Shown: piece after piece, positions 19,122 to 27,701 of the stretch
How the letters are laid out: the number at the start of each line of letters is the position of its first letter
Numbering within the stretch: position 1 is the first letter of the stretch
Assembly: GCF_900207585.1 (NCBI RefSeq)
Contig: NZ_OAOP01000001.1
Span: 124,001-188,000, forward strand
Length of the DNA stretch: 64,000 nt
Direction: 5' to 3'
From: Bacillus oleivorans
GTDB taxonomy: Bacteria; Bacillota; Bacilli; Bacillales; JC228
Program-made: the position numbers and the translations under genes
The notes under the pieces: model-generated
The model's database searches: none
What the model saw: the letters and a program-made list of their open reading frames with translations, nothing else
Told to the model about the DNA's origin: nothing

Positions 19122-20144
19122 ATGGAAAAAGCAATTCAGGTTTTTAGGGGGCCATATTTAGAAAGTACTCACGATATCCATATTGCCGTTGTAAATACAG
19201 ATGGGGAACTAATTTTTTCTTATGGAGATCCTAATCGATTAACCTTCCCCCGTTCATCAATAAAACCGTTTCAAGCGGTCCCGGTTGTTGAGACTGGTGC
19301 AGCAGATGCATTCCGATTTGATGTGGCAGATCTTTCGCTAATTTGTGCCTCTCACAGTGGCGAGGCGATCCATCGCAATCGGGTCATGGACATTTTAGAA
19401 AGATTAGAACTTGAAGAAGGTGCACTTCAATGTGGCACGCATATTCCAAGAGATTTGGAGAGTTATAAAGAACTGATTAAGCGTGGCGGTGAATTGACAC
19501 CTGTATTCAGTAACTGTTCTGGAAAACATTCAGGAATGCTGACAGCCGTTGTTCATATGGGGGAGGATATCCATACTTACCGCGACATTGATCATCCCCA
19601 TCAGCAGCGAATTCTTCAAGCCATCGAAGAAGTATGTCAATATCCAAAAGAAAATATCGATATCAGTGTAGACGGATGCGGGGTACCGGTCCATCGCCTC
19701 CCTCTCCTAAATACGGCGTTAGGCTATGCCAGATTAGCTAATTCTTCGGCAATGGAAAATAAGGAAAGAGCAAGAACGCTTGAAAGAATTCGAAAAGCAA
19801 TGACTTCTTCTCCTGAGATGGTCGGAGGGAAGGATCGCTTCGATACGGATTTAATGAGGGTTTTCGGTGGGCGAATCGTTGCAAAGGCAGGTGCAGAAGG
19901 AGTCCAATGTTTGGGAGACTCTGAAACTGGGCTTGGTATAGCGATTAAAGTAGAAGATGGGAATGCCCGCGCTACCAGTGTAGCGACGATGGAAGTATTA
20001 AAACAATTGGGTATTGGGGATGCAAACATTTATGCCAAACTAGGGCATTATTGGAACGCACCGGTATTAAATGCCAGAAAAGATCAGATTGGTGTTATTA
20101 AAGCCAATTTTCAATTAGTTAATCAATCAAAAATTAGTAACTGA
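19122..20144 (+). CDS. L-asparaginase, thermolabile (rhizobial type II / PF06089) family
   Basis: Hydrolyses L-asparagine to aspartate and ammonia. 340 residues without a signal peptide. This family is unrelated to E. coli-type AnsA/AnsB and belongs to the beta-lactamase-like fold: the SSIKPFQAVP segment (SxxK motif) at about residue 46, CASHSGEAIH, and the SNCSGKHSGMLT and VDGCGVPVHRLPL motifs are its signatures. ATG 19122 is preferred over an in-frame TTG at 19116 because AGAAGG is nine bases upstream. Monocistronic with its own terminator. Confidence 0.9.
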   Translation: MEKAIQVFRGPYLESTHDIHIAVVNTDGELIFSYGDPNRLTFPRSSIKPFQAVPVVETGAADAFRFDVADLSLICASHSGEAIHRNRVMDILERLELEEGALQCGTHIPRDLESYKELIKRGGELTPVFSNCSGKHSGMLTAVVHMGEDIHTYRDIDHPHQQRILQAIEEVCQYPKENIDISVDGCGVPVHRLPLLNTALGYARLANSSAMENKERARTLERIRKAMTSSPEMVGGKDRFDTDLMRVFGGRIVAKAGAEGVQCLGDSETGLGIAIKVEDGNARATSVATMEVLKQLGIGDANIYAKLGHYWNAPVLNARKDQIGVIKANFQLVNQSKISN

Positions 20145-20166
20145 AAATCTAATTTTTATTTCATAT

Positions 20167-20210
20167 AAAAAGGTAAGCACGGGGGAATAGGTCCGTACTT
20201 ACCTTTTTTT
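20167..20210 (+). terminator. Terminator after the asparaginase gene
   Basis: AAAAGGTAAG (20167-20176) pairs with TTACCTTTTTTT; the stem also contains ACGG/CCGT. Confidence 0.85.
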
Positions 20211-20212
20211 AT

Positions 20213-20340
20213 ACTTTAAGAAAGTATAAAATTTTAGCAAAGTAGCAAATTCGACGTAGCTAAAATTTTTAGGAATAAAGTATAAGTGCGGGCTTGCAAT
20301 CGCCTGCGCCTAAAGGCTTGGCGCTAGCCAAGTTTTCTTT
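20213..20340 (+). repeat. Dispersed 128-bp repeat, copy 1
   Basis: Starts ACTTTAAGAAAGTAT and ends GCGCTAGCCAAGTTTTCTTT. A near-identical copy is at 29472-29600, in the same orientation and again directly after a terminator. Contains AAAATTTTAGC/GCTAAAATTTTT arms and a CTTGGC-GCTA-GCCAAG hairpin followed by T-rich sequence. The rest of the gap (20341-20700) is AT-rich; I see no gene or confident promoter there. Confidence 0.9.
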
Positions 20341-20710
20341 ATCTGTTTCGAACCTTTCTTACGACTACACTATAACTATTATATTTTGTAACCATTAGTG
20401 CACACATCGTAATTGCTGGTTCGGTAATTTATAGCTAATTTAGCATAAACTGGGTCCATAGTATTTATTTAACTCAATCAATAGTAGGGCTTAAGATATT
20501 TTTTTAAAATAATTTAAGTCATTTGAATTACGCAATGATAAGGGAATGGTTGCGCTTACAATATCATTTAAATATTCAATCAATTAAAAAAACTCTCAAA
20601 AATACTCTATTCAAATGAAAAATAGTGTGATAGAATCCTATATCAATGAAGCAATTATTTAAGTTTTCGGAATATTTTAGCATAATTTTACAATAAGGGA
20701 GAGTTCAGTC

Positions 20711-21973
20711 ATGGTCTATACATTAATTACAAATGGAACCTTAATAGACGGAAATGGCGGTCCGCCACTTGCGAATGCTGCCGTTTTATTTAATGGAAAT
20801 AAAATCGAGGCTGTCGGGAAAGCATCAGAAGTGGCAGCTCCATCTGATGCAACCGTTGTAGATGCTCAGGGCGGTTTTATACTTCCAGGTTTCATTGATA
20901 CTCACGTCCATATGATGATGGAAGTTGGCAAGCTAGAAGAAAGATTGACCACTCCCTTCTCTTATCAGTTTTATCAGGCGATTCAATATATGCAAAGGAC
21001 CATTAATGCGGGAGTAACGACTGTTCGTGATGCAGGTTTTACAGATGCCGGTGTTAAAAAAGCGGTCGAAGATAAAATTGTTGTTGGTCCAAGAATGCAA
21101 ATCAGTATAACCCCGTTAACAACAACAGGTGGCCATGGTGACCAATGGATGCGTTCCGGTGTTGATATTACAAATCATGGGTATCCTGGCGTTCCTGACG
21201 GAATTTGTGACGGGGTAGAGCAGGTTCGGCAAAGGGCTCGTGAGGTATTGCGCGCGGGGGCTGATATTATTAAGGTACATGCTACAGGTGGAGTTTTAAG
21301 CCCAACAGATCACCCTGAATTTACTCAGTTCAGTCAGGAAGAATTAGAGGTCATTGTTCAGGAAGCAAAATTTAGACGCGGGTTAAAGGTTATGGCCCAT
21401 GCACAAGGGGCAGAAGGAATTAAAAACGCAGTCAGAGCAGGGATTCATTCGATTGAACACGGTATTTTCCTGGATGATGAAGCAATCGAATTGATGCTTG
21501 AAAAAGGAACCTATTTAGTTCCGACATTACTTGCTCCAGTTTCGGTTCTAGAAGCAGCCGAGCGTGATGGATCCATGCCTGAATATGGGGTGCAAAAGTG
21601 TAGAGAGGTTATTGAGTTCCATAAGCAAAGTATTGCCAAAGCCTACAAGGCTGGTGTGAAAATTGCAATGGGAACAGATGCAGGTGTTATGGCCCATGGA
21701 ACTAATCTTCGTGAGCTTGGCCTAATGTGTGACATCGGAATGTCCCCAATGGAGTCCATTGTAGCAACAACAAAAACAGCTGCTGAATGTATGGGCTGGG
21801 AAGATAAAGTTGGGACAATTGAAGTTGGCAAGCTCGCTGATGTTGTCATTTCCCAAACTGATCCGTTAGCAGATATACTTTCCCTTGAAAACAACGACAA
21901 TATCGTAGCTGTTTTTAAAGATGGCGAACTTGTTAAAAATACACTTAAAAAGGTAGCTGTAACTCAAGGTTAA
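20711..21973 (+). CDS. Amidohydrolase family protein (imidazolonepropionase/Xaa-Pro dipeptidase-like)
   Basis: Metal-dependent hydrolase of 420 residues. The amidohydrolase barrel ligands are readable: GFIDTHVHM (HxH, near residue 66), GADIIKVHATGGV (metal-bridging Lys near 187), MAHAQG and IHSIEHGIFL (His ligands), and MGTDAGVMAHG (catalytic Asp near 325). The pattern matches the group that includes Xaa-Pro and Xaa-Arg dipeptidases and imidazolonepropionase-like proteins. Substrate unknown. RBS GGGAGAG precedes the ATG. A probable transporter follows 143 bp downstream, suggesting uptake and hydrolysis of one compound. Confidence 0.82.
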   Translation: MVYTLITNGTLIDGNGGPPLANAAVLFNGNKIEAVGKASEVAAPSDATVVDAQGGFILPGFIDTHVHMMMEVGKLEERLTTPFSYQFYQAIQYMQRTINAGVTTVRDAGFTDAGVKKAVEDKIVVGPRMQISITPLTTTGGHGDQWMRSGVDITNHGYPGVPDGICDGVEQVRQRAREVLRAGADIIKVHATGGVLSPTDHPEFTQFSQEELEVIVQEAKFRRGLKVMAHAQGAEGIKNAVRAGIHSIEHGIFLDDEAIELMLEKGTYLVPTLLAPVSVLEAAERDGSMPEYGVQKCREVIEFHKQSIAKAYKAGVKIAMGTDAGVMAHGTNLRELGLMCDIGMSPMESIVATTKTAAECMGWEDKVGTIEVGKLADVVISQTDPLADILSLENNDNIVAVFKDGELVKNTLKKVAVTQG

Positions 21974-22116
21974 AAAACCTGTTGTCTAAAGCTGTCCGGT
22001 CAGGGCAGCTAAACTTTTAACTATTCACTGACATGCTTTAAAGTGTTGAATTAAAAACTCCGGATACTTCTTAAGTTTAGAATAAAACACGCAACCTTAT
22101 GAAGGAGGTTTTTACA

Positions 22117-23289
22117 ATGACAATTACCGATCCTACTATTGCAGTACTCCTTGTATTAGGAATAATGGTAATAGGTGAAATCATATCGATACTAACAAGA
22201 GCACGAGTTCCGATGCTGCTTGTGGCGATGCTCGGTTATATGCTTTTAATATGGACGGGGGTATTTCCTAAGGATATCCTTGAAACATCGACTCTGACTA
22301 TTTTTGGTTCTTTGATGGTAGCTCCGCTTATCATTCATTTGGGAACGATTATTCCTTTTAAAGTATTAAAAGGGCAGGGGAAGACGATATTAATTGCTCT
22401 TACGGGGATGCTGGCAGCTACACTATTACTCCTTGCTATTGCTGCTCCAATTTTCGGGTATGAAACAGCCGTTTCGGCAGCTGGTCCAATAGTGGGAGGA
22501 ACTATTGCCTTTTTAATTACAACAGAGAAGCTGACAGAAATCGGTATGTCTCATTTAGTCGCCATTCCAGCGCTTATTGTCGCTATTCAAGGTTTAATAG
22601 GGATGCCGATTGCTACATTCTTTTTACGGAAATTTGCCAATAGTGTAAAAGGAAAAATTAAAGAAGCTGGTTACGCTGAAGTTGCAGCAGCAGCAGAAAT
22701 TCACGGTACTGCAGACACAAAATCATGGATTCCAAAAAAATATCAGACAAATATGGTTTTAGTATTCCAATTGTTCTTTGGCGGAGCTTTGGCCCTTTTC
22801 TTAGGAAATGTGACAGGAATTAACTTCAGTATTTGGGCTTTGGCAATCGGATTTATTGGAGCATATTTTGGATTTTATCAGCAAAACATGCTGGAACGTT
22901 CCAACTCATTTGGAATTGCCATGGTAGGACTAATCTTCTTTATTCTCGTACCAATGAACAACGTCACACCTTCTATGTTTGCAAAATCACTATTAATTGT
23001 CTTGGCTGTTATGGCAATTGGTATTATTGGCTTAATCGGAGGCGGATATATTACATCCAAATTCTTTAAATGGGACCCGAATAAAGGGATTGCAGTTGCT
23101 TTGACAGCCTTACTAGGATTTCCCGCAGACTACATTCTTTGCGAAGAAGTCAGCCGAAGTGTAGGGGAAACGGAAGAAGAAAGAAAAGCGATCTTTAATG
23201 AGATTGTAACGCCAATGCTAATTGGCGGTTTCACTACCGTTACAACGGCATCGATCGTAATCGCAAGTATCTTAATGAATACGTTATAG
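22117..23289 (+). CDS. Multi-spanning membrane protein, probable transporter of unknown substrate
   Basis: 390 residues, about ten to eleven hydrophobic helices, with a central cytoplasmic loop near residues 175-210 (SVKGKIKEAGYAEVAAAAEIHG) dividing two halves, an arrangement like GltS-type sodium symporters. I do not recognise a precise family. Start: the frame opens at ATG 22099, but GAAGGAGG sits within that stretch and places translation at ATG 22117. Genomic coupling to the amidohydrolase gene suggests it moves that enzyme's substrate or product. Ends at a strong terminator. Confidence 0.6.
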   Translation: MTITDPTIAVLLVLGIMVIGEIISILTRARVPMLLVAMLGYMLLIWTGVFPKDILETSTLTIFGSLMVAPLIIHLGTIIPFKVLKGQGKTILIALTGMLAATLLLLAIAAPIFGYETAVSAAGPIVGGTIAFLITTEKLTEIGMSHLVAIPALIVAIQGLIGMPIATFFLRKFANSVKGKIKEAGYAEVAAAAEIHGTADTKSWIPKKYQTNMVLVFQLFFGGALALFLGNVTGINFSIWALAIGFIGAYFGFYQQNMLERSNSFGIAMVGLIFFILVPMNNVTPSMFAKSLLIVLAVMAIGIIGLIGGGYITSKFFKWDPNKGIAVALTALLGFPADYILCEEVSRSVGETEEERKAIFNEIVTPMLIGGFTTVTTASIVIASILMNTL

Positions 23290-23300
23290 TCAGTTTGTGA

Positions 23301-23338
23301 AAAAGGACACCTGTTAAATTTAGCAGGTGTCCTTTTTG
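23301..23338 (+). terminator. Terminator after the membrane transporter gene
   Basis: AAAAGGACACCTG (23301-23313) pairs with CAGGTGTCCTTTTT (ending 23337). Confidence 0.9.
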
Positions 23339-23530
23339 TGGGGATTTACTTTTTATGAATTATGACGTACATAATACAGAGGGAGAGCCGGAGAAATGTC
23401 CATCATAAAGGGGATGAAGGACAAATTCGAAACGAGAGCAAAGAAAAAGGGGCTGTCCAGAAAGGTCTGGTAACTGCCTTTTTAGTAGCCCATTTAATTT
23501 GTTTTTTTTAAGGTTGTGTTGAACTTGCCT

Positions 23531-23751
23531 GTTGATTTGCGCTTCAGGCGCTTCGCGGACCTTAGGGCGTGCCGGGGAGCCTCCTCGGCGCTTTAGCGCC
23601 TGCGGGGTCTCCCCTGCCCCGTACTCCCACTTTCCACTGCTACTTGATAAAAATACATTTTTCATTCGTGAAAAATTTTTCTGATTCAGATCACAACTAC
23701 TGATATCGTGAGGCAGTGGAAATGAGTCTCGCGCCTTCCGCTCCAATCAAC
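23531..23751. repeat. GC-rich intergenic repeat bounded by GTTGATT/AATCAAC
   Basis: Begins GTTGATTTGCGCTTCAGGCG and ends CCGCTCCAATCAAC, with 7-bp inverted ends. The interior has AGCCTCCTCGG, CGGCGCTTTAGCGCC and GGGGTCTCCCC. It resembles a widespread Bacillaceae intergenic element. A short relative lies at 41621-41695. The remainder of the 23339-23782 gap holds no recognisable gene. Confidence 0.7.
23631..23722. repeat. 92-bp segment with perfect 10-bp inverted ends inside the GC-rich repeat
   Basis: TTTCCACTGC (23631-23640) and GCAGTGGAAA (23713-23722) flank an AT-rich interior with its own ATTTTTCA-TTCG-TGAAAAAT hairpin. It interrupts the GC-rich repeat and may be a MITE-like insertion or a long-hairpin variant. 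Confidence 0.6.
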
Positions 23752-23782
23752 TTAGTTACAACATTAACAATAGGTAAAATAT

Positions 23783-24988
23783 TTAAGCAGGAGCCACATG
23801 ATCATTTTTTCGCTCCGAGGCTTCCACTACTACACTTGCGGATGCATCCCCTACAACGTTTACAGCTGTTCTGAACATATCAAGGAAACGGTCGATTCCG
23901 GCAACTAGGGCGATACCCTCGAGCGGCAGCCCCACAGCCGACAAGGTCATCGTGAGCATAACGAGGCCAGCGCCAGGGACTCCTGCGGCACCAATGGAGG
24001 CTAAGGTCCCGACCAGTGCAATCGTTAGAAGCTGAGTTACGGTTAAACTGGCATCGAAATATTGTGCGACAAACACGGCACAGAGTCCTTGATATATTGC
24101 TGTTCCATCCATATTAATAGTAGCTCCCAGCGGAAGGACAAAGCTGCTTGTTGCTTTGGAGACACCTAGATTTTCTTGTGTATTTTTCATAGTAACAGGG
24201 AGAGTGCCTGAGCTTGAGCAGGTACTGAATGCTACAGTCGCTGCTGGAAAAATGCCTTTAAAGAACTGGATTGGATTCATTTTGCCTAAAGATTTAACGG
24301 CCAAAGAATAAATGACTGCAACATGAATAATGACCGCCACAATCATCGCGAGGATAATTTTCATTAATGGCATAAGAACACCTAGACCATATTGTCCGAC
24401 TACCGGTGCCATTAGACCAAAAATACCAATTGGAACTAAAACCATTACAATTGCAGTGATTTTGTACATCACTTCTGCAAGGCCTTCAAAAAACTGAAGA
24501 ACCGGCGAGGCTTTTTCACCGACAAGTGTAATCGCTATTCCAAAAAAGATGGCAAAGAAGATAATTTGTAAAACTGCACCATTTGTTAGGGCTTCAACGG
24601 GGTTGGTTGGGATAATGTTTAACAAAGTAGTAATAATTCCATCTGAGTTTACCTCAGTAGCAGCGGTTTCCTCGACTGAAACGGAAAGCCCGGTTCCTGG
24701 AGAAAATACATAACCGGCTACAATACCAATGACAATAGCGATAAAGGAGGTAGCTAAATAGTAGACAATTGTTTTTCCGCCCAATCGGCCCAGCTTTTTG
24801 ATATTGCCTGCGCCTGTAACACCTACTACGATTGTAGAAAGAATGAGAGGAACAATAATGAATTTAATAAGTCTCAGGAATAAATCGCCTAAAGGCTGAA
24901 AGAAGGATGCACGCTCCCCTAGAATAGCGCCTGCCACTACTGCCAGAACAAAAGCAACAATAATCTGCCAAACAAAACCTTTTTTCAT
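23783..24988 (-). CDS. Dicarboxylate/amino acid:cation symporter (DAACS family)
   Basis: Membrane symporter of the GltP/DctA type, importing glutamate, aspartate or C4-dicarboxylates with H+ or Na+. 401 residues, eight helices plus two hairpin loops. Diagnostic motifs are FSTCSSSGTLP (HP1 serine-rich loop) and LPLGATINMDGTAIYQG (TM7 NMDGT) with AAGVPGAGLV (HP2). A strong AGGGGAG precedes the ATG. Which of glutamate, aspartate, serine or dicarboxylate is favoured cannot be decided here; it stands alone, reading away from the oxidase operon. Confidence 0.9.
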   Translation of the reverse strand: MKKGFVWQIIVAFVLAVVAGAILGERASFFQPLGDLFLRLIKFIIVPLILSTIVVGVTGAGNIKKLGRLGGKTIVYYLATSFIAIVIGIVAGYVFSPGTGLSVSVEETAATEVNSDGIITTLLNIIPTNPVEALTNGAVLQIIFFAIFFGIAITLVGEKASPVLQFFEGLAEVMYKITAIVMVLVPIGIFGLMAPVVGQYGLGVLMPLMKIILAMIVAVIIHVAVIYSLAVKSLGKMNPIQFFKGIFPAATVAFSTCSSSGTLPVTMKNTQENLGVSKATSSFVLPLGATINMDGTAIYQGLCAVFVAQYFDASLTVTQLLTIALVGTLASIGAAGVPGAGLVMLTMTLSAVGLPLEGIALVAGIDRFLDMFRTAVNVVGDASASVVVEASERKNDHVAPA

Positions 24989-25232
24989 TTCATCTCCCCT
25001 TCCTTAAAAATAGCAAAGAAATATCAGCTTGTTTGGATCTATCACCTCCACGTTTAAATATATATTCAAGCTGGAAATCAGGAATGACAAGTTGTTCATA
25101 TCGTTACTATATTTATCACGTAAAGCAGGTACTAGATTTTTATTTACTGAGGTCTCTATTTTCCTAAGAATAATTTCCAGAAAAAGGCGGATAATAACAT
25201 TGCTTTGATGTAAAAAATGGAAGGAGATTCAA

Positions 25233-26567
25233 ATGGATGATCTGGTTTTAGCAAGGTCGCTTTTTGGCACAACAATGGGATTTCATATTATTTTTGCAAC
25301 CCTTGGAGTAGGGATTCCCTTAATGATTTTTCTATCAGAAATCCTTTATCAAAAAACCAAAGACTCTGACTACGCTATTATGGCTAAAAGATGGACTAAG
25401 GGTCAGGCAGTTTTATTGGGTGTTGGAATTCCGACCGGCACTATCGCAGGTGTACAGCTTTCTCTTTTATGGCCTGGTTTTATGGAGGTGATAGGAAAGG
25501 TTATGTCACTTCCCTTTCAAATTGAAATTTATGCCTTTTTTATTGAGGCCCTGTTTATGTCCATTTATGTATATGCTGCAGACCGGCTATCTCCTATAGC
25601 GCGAATCCTTTCTGTATTTTTTGTTGTGCTCGGGGCGGCAATGTCTGCGATTTTAATTACAAACGTGCACGCTTTTGAAGGAACTCCTGCTGGTTTTCGG
25701 ATTGAAAATGGTGAAATAGTAGATGTTGATCCATGGGCTGCCTTTTTTAATCCTAGTTTCTTCAATACTGCAGGACATGTTGCCGTATCCGCATTTACAA
25801 CGGGTGCTTTTATCATTACCACTATAGCAGCCTATAAAATGATAAAGTACCGAAAGAATGAACGCCTATACATATTTCATCGAAAAGCTCTCTTGCTTGG
25901 CTTAACAATAGGAGGGGTTTTTTCATTACTTACCGCACTTAATGGCCATGAAGCCGCACAATTATTGCATGAGTATCAGCCGGAAAAATTGGCAGCAGCA
26001 GAAGGCTTATTTGAAACACAAAGTCATGCGCCGTTAGCTATAGGCGGAATCACCGATCCAGATACGCGAGAAGTAAAATACGGAATAGAAATCCCATGGG
26101 CCCTTAGTTTTTTAGCAGGGAACAGTTTTGATACGGTTGTCGTAGGCTTGAATGACTTTCCAGAAGAATATTGGCCGCCGCTATTTGTCCATACCTTATT
26201 TAATGGAATGGTGTTTGTTGGAAGCTTTCTGATTTTTATAGCCATGATTGGATTGGGATGGAGATTTATCTTAAAAAAGAGACAATTTCCAAATTGGTTA
26301 TTATTTCCATTTATCGCGTCCGGGCCTCTAGCCTTGTGTGCAATCGAAATGGGCTGGATCTTTGCATGTACAGGCAGGCAGCCATGGGTTATCTATCGGA
26401 TTTTAAAAACAGAAGATGTGGTTACGTCTTCAGGTCAGATTGGTACACTGTTTGTTTTATTTACCATCGTTTATATCATTTTAGGAATAGCAGTGGTTAT
26501 GGTCTTAAATTACTATTTCAAAAGAAATCCTGTTGAAAAAGACATTGAAGCAGTTATAAGTTCATAA
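25233..26567 (+). CDS. ythA: Cytochrome bd-type (cyanide-insensitive) quinol oxidase subunit I
   Basis: Haem-bearing subunit of a bd-family terminal oxidase in the cytoplasmic membrane, reducing O2 to water with quinol. 444 residues, closer in length and sequence to B. subtilis YthA than to CydA. Haem ligands can be placed: the His in GTTMGFHIIFATLG (near residue 18), the His in TAGHVAVSAF (near 180) and a late Met. It carries the short Q-loop of the CIO group. RBS AAGGAG precedes the ATG. Partner subunit II follows 13 bp later. Confidence 0.88.
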   Translation: MDDLVLARSLFGTTMGFHIIFATLGVGIPLMIFLSEILYQKTKDSDYAIMAKRWTKGQAVLLGVGIPTGTIAGVQLSLLWPGFMEVIGKVMSLPFQIEIYAFFIEALFMSIYVYAADRLSPIARILSVFFVVLGAAMSAILITNVHAFEGTPAGFRIENGEIVDVDPWAAFFNPSFFNTAGHVAVSAFTTGAFIITTIAAYKMIKYRKNERLYIFHRKALLLGLTIGGVFSLLTALNGHEAAQLLHEYQPEKLAAAEGLFETQSHAPLAIGGITDPDTREVKYGIEIPWALSFLAGNSFDTVVVGLNDFPEEYWPPLFVHTLFNGMVFVGSFLIFIAMIGLGWRFILKKRQFPNWLLFPFIASGPLALCAIEMGWIFACTGRQPWVIYRILKTEDVVTSSGQIGTLFVLFTIVYIILGIAVVMVLNYYFKRNPVEKDIEAVISS

Positions 26568-26580
26568 GGAGGCGAAACAA

Positions 26581-27621
26581 TTGTCAACGGATGCACTTTT
26601 AGCCATCACGGTGATTTGGGGTTTTGTTTTTATTTATGCCGTGATGGCGACAATGGATTTTGGCGCGGGTTTTTGGTCCATGGTTTATATCAATAAGCCA
26701 CAGACGAATGCGACCAATATCGCAAATCGGTATTTGTCGCCAACTTGGGAAGTAACAAATGTGTTTATTGTTGCGATTGTTGTAGCACTCTTTAGTTTTT
26801 TTCCAGGGGCTACGTTTATACTAGGCACGGTTTTATTGATTCCGGGAAGTGCCATTTTATTATTGCTGGCAATACGAAGCGGGTTCTTAGTTTTTTCCCA
26901 TGTGGCAAAGGATTATCAAAAAGCACTTACTTATATATCCGGAATATCAGGCTTTATTATTCCGGGTATATTAATGCTTGTCCTCCCCATTACTCATGGA
27001 AAATACATAGAAATGGTGAATGGCAATTATGAGTTAAATCTTACTGCAGTCGTGACAAGTCCCAATATATATGCATTTGCAGGATTTGCCATATCCAGTA
27101 CATTGTATTTATCTTCGCTTTTGTTAGCTGATTATTCCAACGCAGCAGAGGATTTAGATGCCTATAAAGTGTATCGGAGGGATGCTCTTATTATGGGGCC
27201 TATCTCCATTATCATGGCATTATTAATTATGTTCACGCTTAGATATGAAGCAAATTGGCTTTTTACAGAAATGATGGAAAACTTGCCTTGGCTATTCGGA
27301 TCAGTTGGCATGTTTCTGCTCGCTGGTCTTTCGCTTTTTTTGCCATCCACACGTCATGCATCGATAAAAGGGCGTCCCCGGCTAGCTGTAATTGCTGCCA
27401 CCATCCAATATTTTTTAGCTAGCTATGCCTATGGACAATCCCATCTACCTTATATGATCTATCCTGATGTAACGATTGAGTCGGGCTTTACTCATCCGGC
27501 AACTTTCCGGGCATTATTTGCTTCTTATATTGTTGGCTTCATCATTCTTTTCCCAGGGTTTGTTTATTTTTGGCGATTATTTATGAAAGATAGGCGATAT
27601 TTAAAACAAGATAAAACCTAA
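26581..27621 (+). CDS. ythB: Cytochrome bd-type quinol oxidase subunit II
   Basis: Companion of the preceding subunit I; 346 residues, about eight transmembrane helices, the size of B. subtilis YthB. The N-terminus with YAVMATMDFGAGFWSM is the conserved CydB start region. Translation begins at TTG 26581, nine bases after an AGGAGG; no ATG fits. An ABC exporter gene follows after 80 bp, but it is a single-chain exporter rather than a CydC/CydD pair. Confidence 0.88.
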   Translation: MSTDALLAITVIWGFVFIYAVMATMDFGAGFWSMVYINKPQTNATNIANRYLSPTWEVTNVFIVAIVVALFSFFPGATFILGTVLLIPGSAILLLLAIRSGFLVFSHVAKDYQKALTYISGISGFIIPGILMLVLPITHGKYIEMVNGNYELNLTAVVTSPNIYAFAGFAISSTLYLSSLLLADYSNAAEDLDAYKVYRRDALIMGPISIIMALLIMFTLRYEANWLFTEMMENLPWLFGSVGMFLLAGLSLFLPSTRHASIKGRPRLAVIAATIQYFLASYAYGQSHLPYMIYPDVTIESGFTHPATFRALFASYIVGFIILFPGFVYFWRLFMKDRRYLKQDKT

Positions 27622-27701
27622 CTTGTTATAAAACTATATAAAAAATGACAGCAATCATTTATCATTAAAGCTGACTAACTAGGATTAGGAGGCTTAAAGG
27701 C

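Noticed and set aside
20560-20710. Sigma-54 or sigma-A promoter for the amidohydrolase gene
   Set aside because: No TGGCAC-N5-TTGC pattern and no -35/-10 pair with correct spacing could be defended.
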